Source: Sipunculus nudus (lineage: Eukaryota; Annelida; Sipuncula; Golfingiida; Sipunculidae). From it: a DNA stretch of 64,000 bases. The notes beneath the pieces are model-generated. The model searched no databases and was not told the origin of the DNA. It saw only the letters and a program-made list of their open reading frames with translations. Below, in pieces: positions 27,089 to 38,978 of the stretch. The position numbers were made by a program, and so were the translations under genes. The stretch covers positions 18,462,241 to 18,526,240 of the forward strand of contig CM049318.1 in the NCBI GenBank assembly GCA_026874595.1, in the 5' to 3' direction. How positions within the stretch are numbered: the stretch's first letter is position 1; the number at the start of each line of letters is the position of its first letter.

Positions 27089-30000
27089 AGGCATTATGCA
27101 TCGCCAAGTAAAATAATAAAATAGATTCACTTGCTTGTACATACCGCGTGGGTCGGGGACACAGCACTGACGGTTCCAGGGTCCGCTGCAGAATCCCCTG
27201 GCGTAGCTGCCACTGCAGTGTTCTGTATTACGTTGACAGCTGCCCATCCTAGCAGAACATCTAGAATCTGATTTAAAATATCGTTTCGTCCGTCACATAT
27301 GAAACCAATGTAACAGGCAATAAAAAGATAAATTATTTACTGCTTCACGTTTTAGCTGAAGACAAACATGACTTTGTGAAACCCTCAGATCCGCGAATGG
27401 TGGCGTCAGGCCGTAAGACAATAACGCAGCGCCACATATCCTCAACTTGTTGTACTAATGAAGCTTCCCATTTAATTAACAGGATCAAAGAATTATCACA
27501 GGGTTTTGGCACGATGCGTTATGATAAATGTATGATAAATGATAAATGGCCTATATGGTTTTATAAAAAAAAATAACAGATTCATCATCCTCTCTTTGAT
27601 GATGTAATATTTTGTAAATATAAGGCCAACAAAAAAAAGTTGGGTTCTCAGGCGCTTTTTCTCAGAAATCAGTGCGCGATGGCATTTTTTTTTTATACTT
27701 TTTTGTATGTTTCAATAAAAATGTCATATGATCAGGGGAAAGCGTGATATTAACATAATTTTTTGCTATACAGGTAGAAGTTCTACATAACAAAGGAAAT
27801 CTTATCAATATCGTATTATTTTATCTTCTTGAAAGAAACGGCCGAGAGACTGGAGCTCAAAATTTGTAAGTTTCTATTGAAAATCAAAATTTTTGCGGGG
27901 AAATAAAATAAAGCGCACGGTCCCTTAGAACACTACCTTTTTTCCTAAGGAAATCACTTCACCAATCACAAAAGCTTATCCACGTGACGCTTATAAAAGT
28001 ACAATATTTCCGTTTGCTCTACAATTTATAATTATGGCACGGGTACTGAATATCCTGGCAAGTCTAACTGATATATAAAAAAATACACATATATAATTGT
28101 GCTCATCACTGTATATATTACCTGGATTGTCAAGGATACAGCATTCACGATCCCAGGCTCCACCACAAAGTCCTCTTACGTAACTTCCGGCGCAGTATTC
28201 CGTCTTATGTGTACACTTGCCCCTTCTTTCTTTGCATTTAGAATCTAAAATCAAATATCACACATAGTATACAAAACTGTCTTGGTCAACATGTCTGCTA
28301 CTAAGAAATTAAAATACAGTTCTTTTGAAAAGAGTGCAAACAGTACTTTTTTAATAAAAATGGCGTGTATTTAATTATACACATATAAATTTTGTTTCTA
28401 TTATTTTGTATTTCCATTGTATTCATTTTAATTTTGTTTAATGATAAAACTTTAGGAAGCTTAAAGCGGCCTATTGACGTACCAATGATGTTACACATAC
28501 ATGCAATGAAGCGTGTTCTTCTTAAATTATTATGGTATCTTCCAATTTATCGCCCTAAAACGGTTTGCTTACTCCTGTACACCGGTGGAAATTGACTTGC
28601 ATCGGGCGCGATCAGTGGCGCAAAACCGAACATATGGCACGCCGACTGGCGGCCATACAGCGCAATTTCACAAATCAAGATTATTTTTTTTCAATATAAA
28701 ACCGATGTTCCTTCTGTGTGTTCTTCTTTCATGTTTCTTCTCTTTGTATTGGAGATTTCGAGCATGTGCAAGTTTGAACTTGGTCAAGCAGTTTTCTTAT
28801 AGTAAAAAAGAAACATGTGGACTGTGTCTACTCCATACAGAAACATAACCACGTATAAAATAGGTGAATTAGAGATACTGAGTACGTGTGCTTGGTTTTG
28901 TTTCAAAACCTTTGTATAAACTAATAGCTTGAGATAAAACACCGATGATTACGTATATTTTATGCTTTTATACGCGGGTCCTGTAACAAAAACTTTTGAA
29001 CAAAAGAAGAATTATTTTCACAAAGTAGATGACAGATCAATGAACACAATGAAAATATAGTATTTAAGGACACACTGCCACATAGCCATGCGATTTGTTC
29101 CTTCCGTAGACACGTAGGCTCCTGAGGCAGCGGAAATCTTCCGCTTCTATAGAAGCTACTGATTTTTCCGCTGCCTGTTTTGACCGTTTATGATGCACTT
29201 AAACACCAGTTGGCCTGTCTGCTGAAAAACTGCTGATGTGACTAGCAGCCAACCAAATGCAAGTCAACAAACACTCGACAGGCATCAGGCTCCGCCCAGA
29301 AACCACGTGTAGGGCCATTCTCTCTGAGCCTGTGGCCTGTTCAAATGGTTGACTGGGTGATGAGCTGTCACTCAAAACGAAATGAACAACATTAGCACCA
29401 TGTATTTCTCGCTTGGATGGTAAACCGTTTTGTCTTCCAGCACAGGGTCTCATCTGATTGGACCAAAATACAGTGCTCCCCTCTGGTGTAGAGATTCAGG
29501 ATACGAGGTCAAAACAAACAGCGCTTACGATATAGGTAGTAGGCTTATTGGTAAAGCGCTGTGTAAAGAGCGTAGTAGACACGGTCTATGTAAATTATAT
29601 GACAGATACCTGCCATTTTCATTTTTGTTTGAACACAGAGACCCTCATTGTTCTGGGGGGGGGGGGGGGGGGTCCCCCTGCTCTTCACCAACGACCTTTT
29701 TTTTTTGACTATTTTTATGCTTGACACCCATTGACCACTCCCTGCAAAAAATCCCGGATCCGCGCCTAGGGTTTTGTCTTACCCGGGTTGTCAGGGACAC
29801 AGCATTCACGGTTGCGGACCCGGCCACATAGACGTCTCACGTAACCTCCACTACAGTATGTCGTAGTATGCTGACATCTGCCGTTCCTATCTCTGCACCT
29901 CCATTCTAAAATAGCAAATACTCAATGTAGACAAGAAAGGCGATAAAACTACAACATTAATGGACCAATTTGTAGTAGCGGAAGAATTTTGTTAATAAAT

Positions 30001-30268
30001 GCATTAACATTTTCTTAAGGAAGTAAAACCAAACGGTGAGGACGTGCCGAAAGTGGTTAAGAGTAGAGTAAAAGATTCACGATTCTACCTCCCAAAATGG
30101 TCAAATAAAAAAATTAATCTTAACAGATCCGCATTAACTGTGGCGTCAATTTACCTTTCAGGGTTTTTTTTTTTTTTTTTTTGGGGGGGGGGGGAGTAGG
30201 TAGGAATAATGACTTGAGGAGGGATCGTGTTCAAAGTTGGAACAACTTTTTATAAGCATCGTTAAAGA

Positions 30269-30319
<51 letters not shown>

Positions 30320-31422
30320 TGTCAGTGTGGCACATTTCAAACATATTACAATTGAGTTGAAGCTTGAACAAAAATAAGGTAGTATGTATCCCTGTATAGA
30401 TTACTTCTTAAGCAGATTTTATATATATATAATATTTCATAGTAAACTCAGAAATACCACCAAAGTCTAAAAAATTCTAATTATTATATTTCTTTTCCAA
30501 TATAAACATATAATTATCTGAAAAGCAGCGGGGATAATTGCATTGGCCATCCTCCTTGCTAAAAAGTGTGTGATGGTTGGGGGGGGGGGATATACCCCTT
30601 CCCCTCCTGTGTTGACGCCACTACACATTAACATATAGAATAATGAATAGACCATCTTCTTTGTGTTTTGGATTTAGAATACCATCCGAAAGGTTAAATA
30701 ATGACACACTAATGTCCCTTGTCGAACGGCTTACTTCTTCGAGCTAACAGTACTACGATCAGGCCTTTGATCTATACTTTTATATTGAGGTCAATACCAT
30801 ATATATGTTTGCGATGATGCCTGACACGTCATATGTTAAAAATTAATTTCAATGATTAAACATTTTTTTAAATGTAAGTGTCACGTTTTTCACAAATACA
30901 TAAATTGGTATGACCAAATAAGGAAGACAAAGATTTTCTTGTCTAGCCGTATAATTAATCCCTAGTCAAGTTTGATTTTGCCGCGGTAACATTTCTGTCT
31001 TACTTAAAACGCGTTGAATAACATATCAACTAAATTTTCACGTAAAATTTCAGTTTTTAGATATGGTTATCGTTTTGTAGGTTCTTCAGCTGATGGTTTT
31101 CGAGGGTACGAGTCCAGGGTTAAAGATAACATCAATCAAGCCTTTACAAAAAAAAGTTTAAAAACGTCTAAAACTTAGTTATATATTAAATCCATACAAT
31201 GTACCGAATCCCAAAGTAAGGAATAAACGGGAATGTACTACTGTAGTCCGTAAAATGTAGCTTACCGAACATTCTATGGATAAAGCGTCAGGTGTCCGTG
31301 TTATTTGTATCTTTTGTCATTTTAATGTTTCATAGTCTCAAATAATTTCATCTCTTACCGTTTGATCTGGTAGGCAGGACCAGACCGGCCGTAAACAGTA
31401 GAAGAGCTACAGTAAGACACAT
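26155..31422 (-). CDS. Secreted protein with five six-cysteine modules
   Basis: Six exons on the - strand: 31422-31359, 29905-29783, 28244-28122, 27267-27145, 26987-26865, 26270-26155. Together they give 672 bp, 223 residues and stop TAA. All acceptors are AG and all donors GT, and every intron is phase 1. Residues 1-21 form a signal peptide (MCLTVALLLFTAGLVLPTRS). Five modules of about 41 residues follow (22-62, 63-103, 104-144, 145-185, 186-223), one per exon. Each has C-x6-C-x6-C-x8-C-x7-CC and a core like YCSGSYxRGLCSGPxNRQCC. Similar short Cys modules with GLC-G-P-x-CC are known beside lysozyme-like and peptidase domains, so cell-wall or glycan binding is a reasonable inference. There is no enzyme domain. 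The product is expected to be extracellular and disulfide-rich, three bonds per module. The start is chosen because it gives the signal peptide and correct phase. Confidence 0.85.
26746..26820. repeat. (TAA)n/(ATT)n microsatellite
   Basis: AATAATAATAATAA changing to TTATTATTATT; intronic in the five-module gene. Confidence 0.85.
27027..27082. repeat. (TA)n microsatellite
   Basis: Uninterrupted TA dinucleotides in the intron between the third and fourth module exons. Confidence 0.95.
29120..29575 (+). repeat. Dispersed repeat family 1, copy 2
   Basis: It lies in an intron of the five-module gene. It matches the reverse complement of 8234-8712 from the GCAGCGGAAA hairpin end to the TTGGTAAAGCGCT end, and it also matches 59648-59925. 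Confidence 0.75.
29655..29672. repeat. Poly-G tract (18)
   Basis: Run of 18 G followed by TCCCCCTG, 110 bp from the first module exon. Confidence 0.95.
30270..30316. repeat. (AT)n microsatellite
   Basis: AT dinucleotides in the first intron of the five-module gene, near a T18 run and a G run at about 30164-30194. Confidence 0.95.
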
Positions 31423-31467
31423 GGTTAAAGTATATCCGCAGTGTCTGGAGTATTCACAATGCTATAT

Positions 31468-31523
31468 CCACTATATGCAACCAAGCATTACCCTTTCCTG
31501 ATAACTCACTCCTGCGTTATCAG
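31468..31523 (-). promoter_or_regulatory. Putative promoter region of the five-module gene
   Basis: On the - strand, TATA-like stretches (GCATATAGTGGATATAGC) lie about 50-60 bases before the ATG. Further out, CTGATAAC (31498-31505) and GTTATCAG (31516-31523) form an inverted pair of GATA-factor-type sites. Suggestive only. Confidence 0.3.
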
Positions 31524-32439
31524 TCTTTTTTTATGTTAACATCGACTATTAACCAATAAGAGATCTCGTGTTTTCGTCAACGTGAATAGTTTATTATCTG
31601 TTGCCGCGTGATGAAGGCACGGTTAGAATTAGGCTAAGCCCTTCCAACCTTAAGTTATTTCCTCTGTCTAGTGCAGCATATATTTTCAGTGATAGTTTTA
31701 GCCTGGAGTGTTATTTTTTTCTGGTAAAACCTGGTAACACAGGTGAGGCCCGACCATGAGCTAAATAGTTAGGAGGAGCTATATTAAAGGTGCCCATTCA
31801 CCTACCTTCTAAAAAGAATTGATGCGATTTCTGGCTTCCTCTGTGTATATATTAATGATTTAAGGGTAATTTTGGTTGTGAAAAGTTCTTATAAGGCCTT
31901 TGTGAAGAATGTATCAACTTGTTTATTAGCAACATGTTGTAAACACAGCAAATTTGGCAAAGGGGAGGGACAAGTAACCTAAGGTGATCGGTTGCATATA
32001 TATGGTGGTAGAAAGGTCATTTGCAATGTTCTGGCTTATCTGACTTGCAGTCAGATCCCCTTGTTGGATTTGTGACAATGACAAAAGAGTTGTTTCTTTA
32101 CACAGTTGTATACAAGAGTATATGTCACGAACATTATTAAGGAAATAACACAAAATAACTTGAAAGAGATATCGCTTTAACGCCTAAGACTCACCCTTAC
32201 AAAATGACTTTGTTCAAAATATCAAAACAGCATGGAGTATGTTTCATGTCTAGGTTTCTCTCATCAAAAGAAATGGCTGCGAGTTAATAATTTGATACAT
32301 AATGATTCATAAAATACAGATTCATAAAATACATAGAAATGTACATAAATAATACATAATGATTTTTATAAGTCTGATGTAAGTGCCTAAAAGCGCTTAA
32401 CCATAAAATGAAACTATTTTGTCTTTATAACCATTTATA

Positions 32440-32590
32440 TTGGTGGCAAAACGCTAGGCTCTCCAGGCTGGCGTATCGGGTTCCATCCCCGAAGTATCTG
32501 TGTGAGCTGGCCATAGTGGTACTACGGTTTTTCCACCTCTGAAGCGCACTTAACCCAACCATCCCAGTCACAGATAAAGCCTCGTATATA
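32440..32590 (+). repeat. Possible tRNA-related SINE
   Basis: TGGTGGCAAAACGCTAGGC resembles an A box, and GGGTTCCATCCCCG about 35 bases later resembles a B box (GGTTCxAxxCC). The tail runs into AT-rich sequence. No foldable tRNA was worked out, so this is tentative. Confidence 0.35.
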
Positions 32591-33205
32591 TATTAGAAAT
32601 CATATATATTTTTATGCTAAATTAATTCACTTTATATATTTGTATATATGTGTCACCCAATCAACAAAGTAAGCAATGTAAGACGATACATACAGTATAT
32701 ATACAATGAGTGTTCGAAATATTGATAACGGGACATAACGCGCGAAACGTTTCACAGGGACAAAAGCGTTCAATATAAGTTAAACACAGTGGTTATACGA
32801 CCTTGTACAGGGAACAAAGTATTAATGGGGAAATGCTTTAGCAAACCAAGGACGCCACGACAATTATAACACTACACTCTCAAAGAAGAGTGGGAATTAT
32901 AAGGGTTGATGAGTTTATTTCTTTATCAATATTTGGGTTAGAAAGCTCTTGTGGATGAACTTATATGTTACCCCCAGTGCAAAACTGTCAATTTTATTTT
33001 TATCCTTTTCTTTTTTCTGCAATTTTTCTGTTTGCCCTAGATTCGTGATATGCTTTATTTCGATAAATAAACTATGGGCACAATATAAGTATTAGGTTAC
33101 AGGTTTTGCACCTGATATTTATTTTTGACCTTGACTTTATTCCCACGGACGTACAGTCTACAGCCGGTCCTCCATTATCGCTCAGTTGCGGGCGTCGGAA
33201 TGGGC

Positions 33206-33226
33206 GGGGGGGGGGGGGGGGGGGGG
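33206..33226. repeat. Poly-G tract (21)
   Basis: Longest clean homopolymer G run noticed in the window. Confidence 0.95.
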
Positions 33227-33976
33227 TGGTTCCAAAGACGTAGTTTTCTATGCTGTCATCACTGAATGACGAAAATAATACTCCATAATACGACATAAAT
33301 CAACAAGTCTTTGGGTAGACATGCCCTAAATTCAGTGTAGTCTGTAGCTTTCCTATTTGTATGTAGAATGCATGGATACTTGTATGATTGCAATTGCATA
33401 AAAATGTAGGTGTACGGATCTGAACACATCTAAAAACGTACGTAAGCAGTTGAAATGTGTTGATTAACATTTAATGCGGCCAGATTTAAACATACACTCA
33501 CATATATGCACACACACTTATGCCTAAATATATGCGTGTATAAATGGCCATGGTCAGTTTTGTGTAATTTTTTTTAATGCGACTGTTGCAATTATCAAGA
33601 AAAGAGAATACACTTGAACTGAATTGCCCTGCACGTATACTTCCTTTTAGGAATTAACATGATTAAAAAATGATTCTTATGGCTGTTTTAAGTGCCATAA
33701 ATGGTTTTATTGGTACTTGTAATGTGCTCATAATTATGGAGAGTATAGCCATTAACTTGTTCACTAAGTACTTCAGGAAGCATCTAGGAAGCTTTAAACC
33801 ATTTAGTTTTGTATCACTTTGCACTTGAAACCATTTACACTGAAAGCCTTATACACTGAATAGTGTAACAACATTTATTGTCAAACAGCCCGACACAATC
33901 CAGACGTCTTGTGCATTACATTTGTTATCTTTCTGTGTATATTAGTTATCACCCTGCTATCCGTCAAGGTCCGTCT

Positions 33977-33978
<2 letters not shown>

Positions 33979-34040
<62 letters not shown>
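33979..34040. repeat. Composite (TA)n(TG)n microsatellite
   Basis: TA dinucleotides pass directly into TG dinucleotides, as at 13518-13580. Confidence 0.95.
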
Positions 34041-34042
<2 letters not shown>

Positions 34043-34095
34043 TTTTTTACTCGGTCCACTTGCAATACTCAATTGATATGTTGGACAGATATGTT

Positions 34096-36086
34096 GGTGG
34101 CCATGGTGTATCCTATATATATTCCTATATCTCCCCTCCCAAGTCTATACCTGTTTGTTTCAACCCTTTGGAAATTATTGGTTACATAATATACAAATAT
34201 TAGTGTGTGCTATAGGAGCCACTGGGATCAAGACCCTGCATGGGTTCCCAAGGCGCGACAGCTTTTATACAATGTGTGTGTGTGTGAGAGAGAGAGAGGG
34301 GGGGGGGGGGAGAGAGAGAGCATAACTACAAGGCCTAATATAACATAAAACTACTTTTAGCACTTATTCAGTCTGGTTTACACAGGTATAAGCGGAAGCA
34401 TGTTTGACCTGGGTCACACTCTGTGGTTTCAAAGATGTACCGCCAGGTTTTGTTCATATTTATTAGATTCACTATACAGTTACTAGAGGTTAGAGTGGAT
34501 GGCTTTATGTTTGCAGGGTCAAATTTTCGCGATGTTAACCCTTTCCGTGTTTTTCGAGGCTTCCATTTTTATGAAATCGTAATCGTTACAGTTTGACACA
34601 AGGGAACCTTGAACATGTTGAGAATCTTAAAATTTTTTATAAAAAAATTTTAAAGGTCTCATTTTTTATAACAGAAACCATTGATTTACGCTCTGTCATT
34701 ATTATAATAATAATATTCTGCCTTGCAGCGCTACAGGCAAATATAATGGACGTTGAATGCCAAAGAGTTTTCAGAATAAATCTGTGTAAATGTGGCGTCT
34801 TATTCATAAAGGTTTCATTATCCTTTCTCAAATATCACGAATTTGAAACCACGCGAACAAAAAGACAACTCTGTTACAATGGATTACTTTAAAACTACTA
34901 CATGGGCGTCGCAACATGCTAAATACAATATTTTACAAACTTTAATTAGTATATCCCATAGAAAATTTAGGTGGCCATGGTGTATCCTATATATATTCCT
35001 GTATCTCCCCTCTCAAGTCTATACCTGTTTGTTTCAACCCTTTGGAAATTATTGGTTACATAATATACAAATATTAATGTGTGCTATAGGAACCACTGGG
35101 ATCAAGACCATGCATGGGTCCCCAAGGCGCGACAGCTTTTATACAATGTGTGTGTGTGTGAGAGAGAGAGGGGGGGGGGGGGGGAGAGAGAGAGAGAGAG
35201 AGCATAACTACAAGGCCTAATATAACATAAAACCACTTGACAACTATTCGATGAAAGAGTATTTAAGGAAACATTTTCGACGAGTGTCACACACCATTAG
35301 CACTTATTCAGTCTGGTTTACACAGGTATAAGCGGAAGCATGTTTGACCTGGGTCACACTCTGTGGTTTCAAAGATGTACCGCCAGGTTTTGTTCATATT
35401 TATTAGATTCACTATACAGTTACTAGAGGTTAGAGTGGATGGCTTTATGTTTGCAGGGTCAAATTTTCGCGATGTTAACCCTTTCCGTGTTTTTCGAGGC
35501 TTCCATTTTTATGAAATCGTAATCGTTACAGTTTGACACAAGGGAACCTTGAACATGTTGAGAATCTTAAAATTTTTTATAAAAAAATTTTAAAGGTCTC
35601 ATTTTTTATAACAGAAACCATTGATTTACGCTCTGTCATTATTATAATAATAATATTCTGCCTTGCAGCGCTACAGGCAAATATAATGGACGTTGAATGC
35701 CAAAGAGTTTTCAGAATAAATCTGTGTAAATGTGGCGTCTTATTCATAAAGGTTTCATTATCCTTTCTCAAATATCACGAATTTGAAACCACGCGAACAA
35801 AAAGACAACTCTGTTACAATGGATTACTTTAAAACTACTACATGGGCGTCGCAACATGCTAAATACAATATTTTACAAACTTTAATTAGTATATCCCATA
35901 AATAATTTTGGTGGCCATGGTGTATCCTATATATATTCCTGTATCTCCCCTCTCAAGTCTAGACCTGTTTGTTTCAACCCTTTGGAAATTATTGGTTACA
36001 TAATATACAAATATTAATGTGTGCTATAGGAACCACTGGGATCAAGACCATGCATGGGTCCCCAAGGCGCGACAGCTTTTATTCAA

Positions 36087-36124
<38 letters not shown>

Positions 36125-36371
36125 GAGAGGGGGAGGGGAGATAATTACAAGGCCTAATATAACATAAAACCACTTGACAACTATTCTTTGAAAGGGTATT
36201 TAAGGAAACATTTTCGATGAGTATCACACACCATTAGCGCCTGATCATCCTGTGTTACACAGGTATATGCGGAAGCATGTTTGACCTGGGTCACACTCTG
36301 TGGTTTCAAAGATGAACCGCCAGGTCTTGTTCATATTTATTAGATTCACTATACAGTTACTAGAGGTTACA
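34096..36371. repeat. ~0.9-kb tandem duplication, two full units plus a partial third
   Basis: GGTGGCCATGGTGTATCCTA starts units at 34096, 34970 and 35910, giving periods of 874 and 940 bp. Over 34345-34960 and 35296-35900 the copies look almost identical by eye, including a 99-codon frame repeated without change. Unit 1 lacks about 65 bp present in unit 2 (around 35232-35297). Each unit carries a GT/GA/G microsatellite of different length (near 34275, 35147, 36090). The third unit ends after CAGTTACTAGAGGTTA. No protein function is recognised in the repeated frame. Confidence 0.9.
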
Positions 36372-37134
36372 GAGGTTGCATACCCAGAGGAGGAGGAAGG
36401 AAAAACTTACCAATAAAGCCATTATAAAACCTAATCTCTGAAGATTTTTTTAATTAATCGCTAGATTCAACACCTTTTAACACCAATTTCATCCACCAAC
36501 TGCTTTGTTAATGCCAATAAAGGAAATTAACTGAGGTCCCGCAGAACTGTTTTAGATTATATATATTTATTTTCTTTCAGTCTGGGGAGATAAGGAAATA
36601 AATGCATAATAAAACTCTGATGGAATGACCCACGCGTGCGCCGTAGTCTAATGTTAACAAATGAATTATAGCACCCCTCTGATCTCTGTATCTGTATAGA
36701 TAGTGAAAATCGCGAAAAGTTTCAAATAAACCGGCTCAGTAAGCAGACACGCTACCCATAACAGTGTATAATTATTGAAACTATTATATAATATATTTTA
36801 CGGGTTTAAAGTTGTTGTATAATAAAAGTTTATTTGCTGATAAACAGTTCAAATATTCTCTCTATCTGGTTCTTCTAAGCGATATATAAATATAACCCTA
36901 TCTGTTTTTATACATCATAATTCTGCCTGTATTGAAATAACTCTGAATAAAAAAGTTACAAAATCATTTCCCGCCGCATTTTTGCACTCATCTTTTCCAT
37001 TTATTTTCCAAGTAGACATTAAAATACATAATGAAAGCCTTTTGTGCTGTATTGTTTTATTATTAAACTGGTTTAGATAGGTTTACATGTTTTGGTAACT
37101 AAGGCAAGTGGTAAACCATGCAGCTAACAAAGCC

Positions 37135-38241
37135 TTACATAGGGACATGCTTGCAGGCGGCCTGCAGGTTTGTGCGCAGGCTGCGATAGTTATCTAGATT
37201 CCGGTTGTAGTAGTCATCAATATGGACGGGGTCTTTCGTGGACCACACCCCACCCCATCGGAGTCCGGACATCATCACTTTATTCAGAAAGCACTTGTAC
37301 GGGTTGTTTCCACTCTTCCAGTAATTAGCTGAAGAAAAAAAAAAGCATAATTTAAAGTAGGGTAGTCCAGGCTCTTTCCTTATTTTATGTACAGTAGGAC
37401 CTCGAAATCTCGACAACCACCGGGACCTCGATAAACGAATCGCATTTACGAGATGGTCGTATAAAGCGGTGTCTTACATAAAATAATCGGGAATCATAAT
37501 AAAAAGTGGTCGTTGTTTTGATGTGGTCGCTAAGTCAAAATGGTCGTTAGTCGAAGTTTAACTGTATTCAAATGTATTTATAGATGTGTACATATTGCTT
37601 TCAATGTTCCTTTCAATGGCTCCAAACATCACATTTGGACTTGCATGACTTCTAAATACTGCAAGATATGATGTAAATACAGTATCTTCATATCTGACGT
37701 TTCATCGTTTATAGCTTCACAAAGATAACAAGTTTAAACACGTGCCTTGCATACATTTCGAGTTACAGAAAGAAGAACCGATCAGGTTAAAGTCGATGGC
37801 GTGGCCCACCAGATGGTTGCTGTTGGAGGAAGGTTTGACAATAGCTCCGCCGACGACAGCTCCAAGCTTACGCCAGCTGTGGGTCACGTACACCTGAAAT
37901 GGTAATATATAATATTTATTGTAATACCAAGTTGTAAACTCAGTAGTGTGACTCACTAAGTTAGGAATAATGAAAGCTTTCCTATAATGACCGTTGCATA
38001 AATTTGTCTATCCTGAGAAACATAGTGGAGTTATTGATGAATGCATAATAATGTGTTTGTACATTTATCAGAGTAAGGAACTGGTACTGGCGATTCCGTA
38101 TGTGTTAGGAATTTGGTACCAAACGACAGATTGATCTTCAAGCCAGAATATTGGACGGAAATAAGGTTTCATATAATTTTATGTAAAACTCTATATAATA
38201 CACAAAATGAATGTTAAGCCAATGAAATGAATGTGAACCAG

Positions 38242-38284
<43 letters not shown>

Positions 38285-38932
38285 TAAACATACACATTAA
38301 CAGAAACAAAGATTTCGAGCTGACCTTGACCCCGCAGGCTCTAGCATGACCGTTGACGATGTCGAGGCTACGACGAAATCCGTCGTCAATGTAGACTTTA
38401 TCGCCAACAAAGTACGAGTTGGTGTATTGTCTGACGGTACAGCGGCCTCCTCCTGAGCAACAAATATAAATGGTATTCAAGCATGGTTAATGAACACAAC
38501 AGTTAAAAAAAAAACAAATTCGCTTAGTTTAAGATATACACAACTGTTTCACTGAATTTGTTTTCCAGGAACTGTGTGACAAACTGAAAAAAGCGTCACC
38601 CGCGGGTCTTAACAATGGGGAAACATTCAAGGATTATTCTAGCTGAATTCTTCGAATTTGGCTGCGGACCAGGATGAAACGTTTTGATTTCCTACCCTGA
38701 TAAAAATTTATCGGTTGCCCAGTAGCTTTGTGTACCAGTGAAGACCAGGAGTATGGGTACAACCCCGTTCCTCTGTGTGTGTGTGTGTGTTTGTTCACAA
38801 AATAACTCACGTAATCATGCAGTGGCGTTAATTTTTCTTCCAGGGTGGGGGGATGCCTTTGTACACACACACACACACATACACACACATATATATACCT
38901 TTTTTCAGCATCTCTGAGTGACATATTCAACG

Positions 38933-38978
<46 letters not shown>

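Larger units (their letters stand above)
31530..34090. other. Intergenic region, mostly unexplained
   Basis: No gene recognised. It contains the SINE-like block at 32440-32590, a 21-G tract (33206-33226) and the composite microsatellite at 33979-34040. Confidence 0.4.

Noticed and set aside
33878-34203. Frames rich in IYIYIY/CVCVCV
   Set aside because: Translations of the (TA)n(TG)n microsatellite; the same applies to similar frames at 5586, 6458, 26966 (its tail), 30158, 50774 and 59030.
34593-35832. Identical 99-residue frames at 34593-34892 and 35533-35832 as a duplicated gene
   Set aside because: Identity comes from the recent tandem duplication. The frame has low-complexity Ile runs, no recognisable domain and no splice context.
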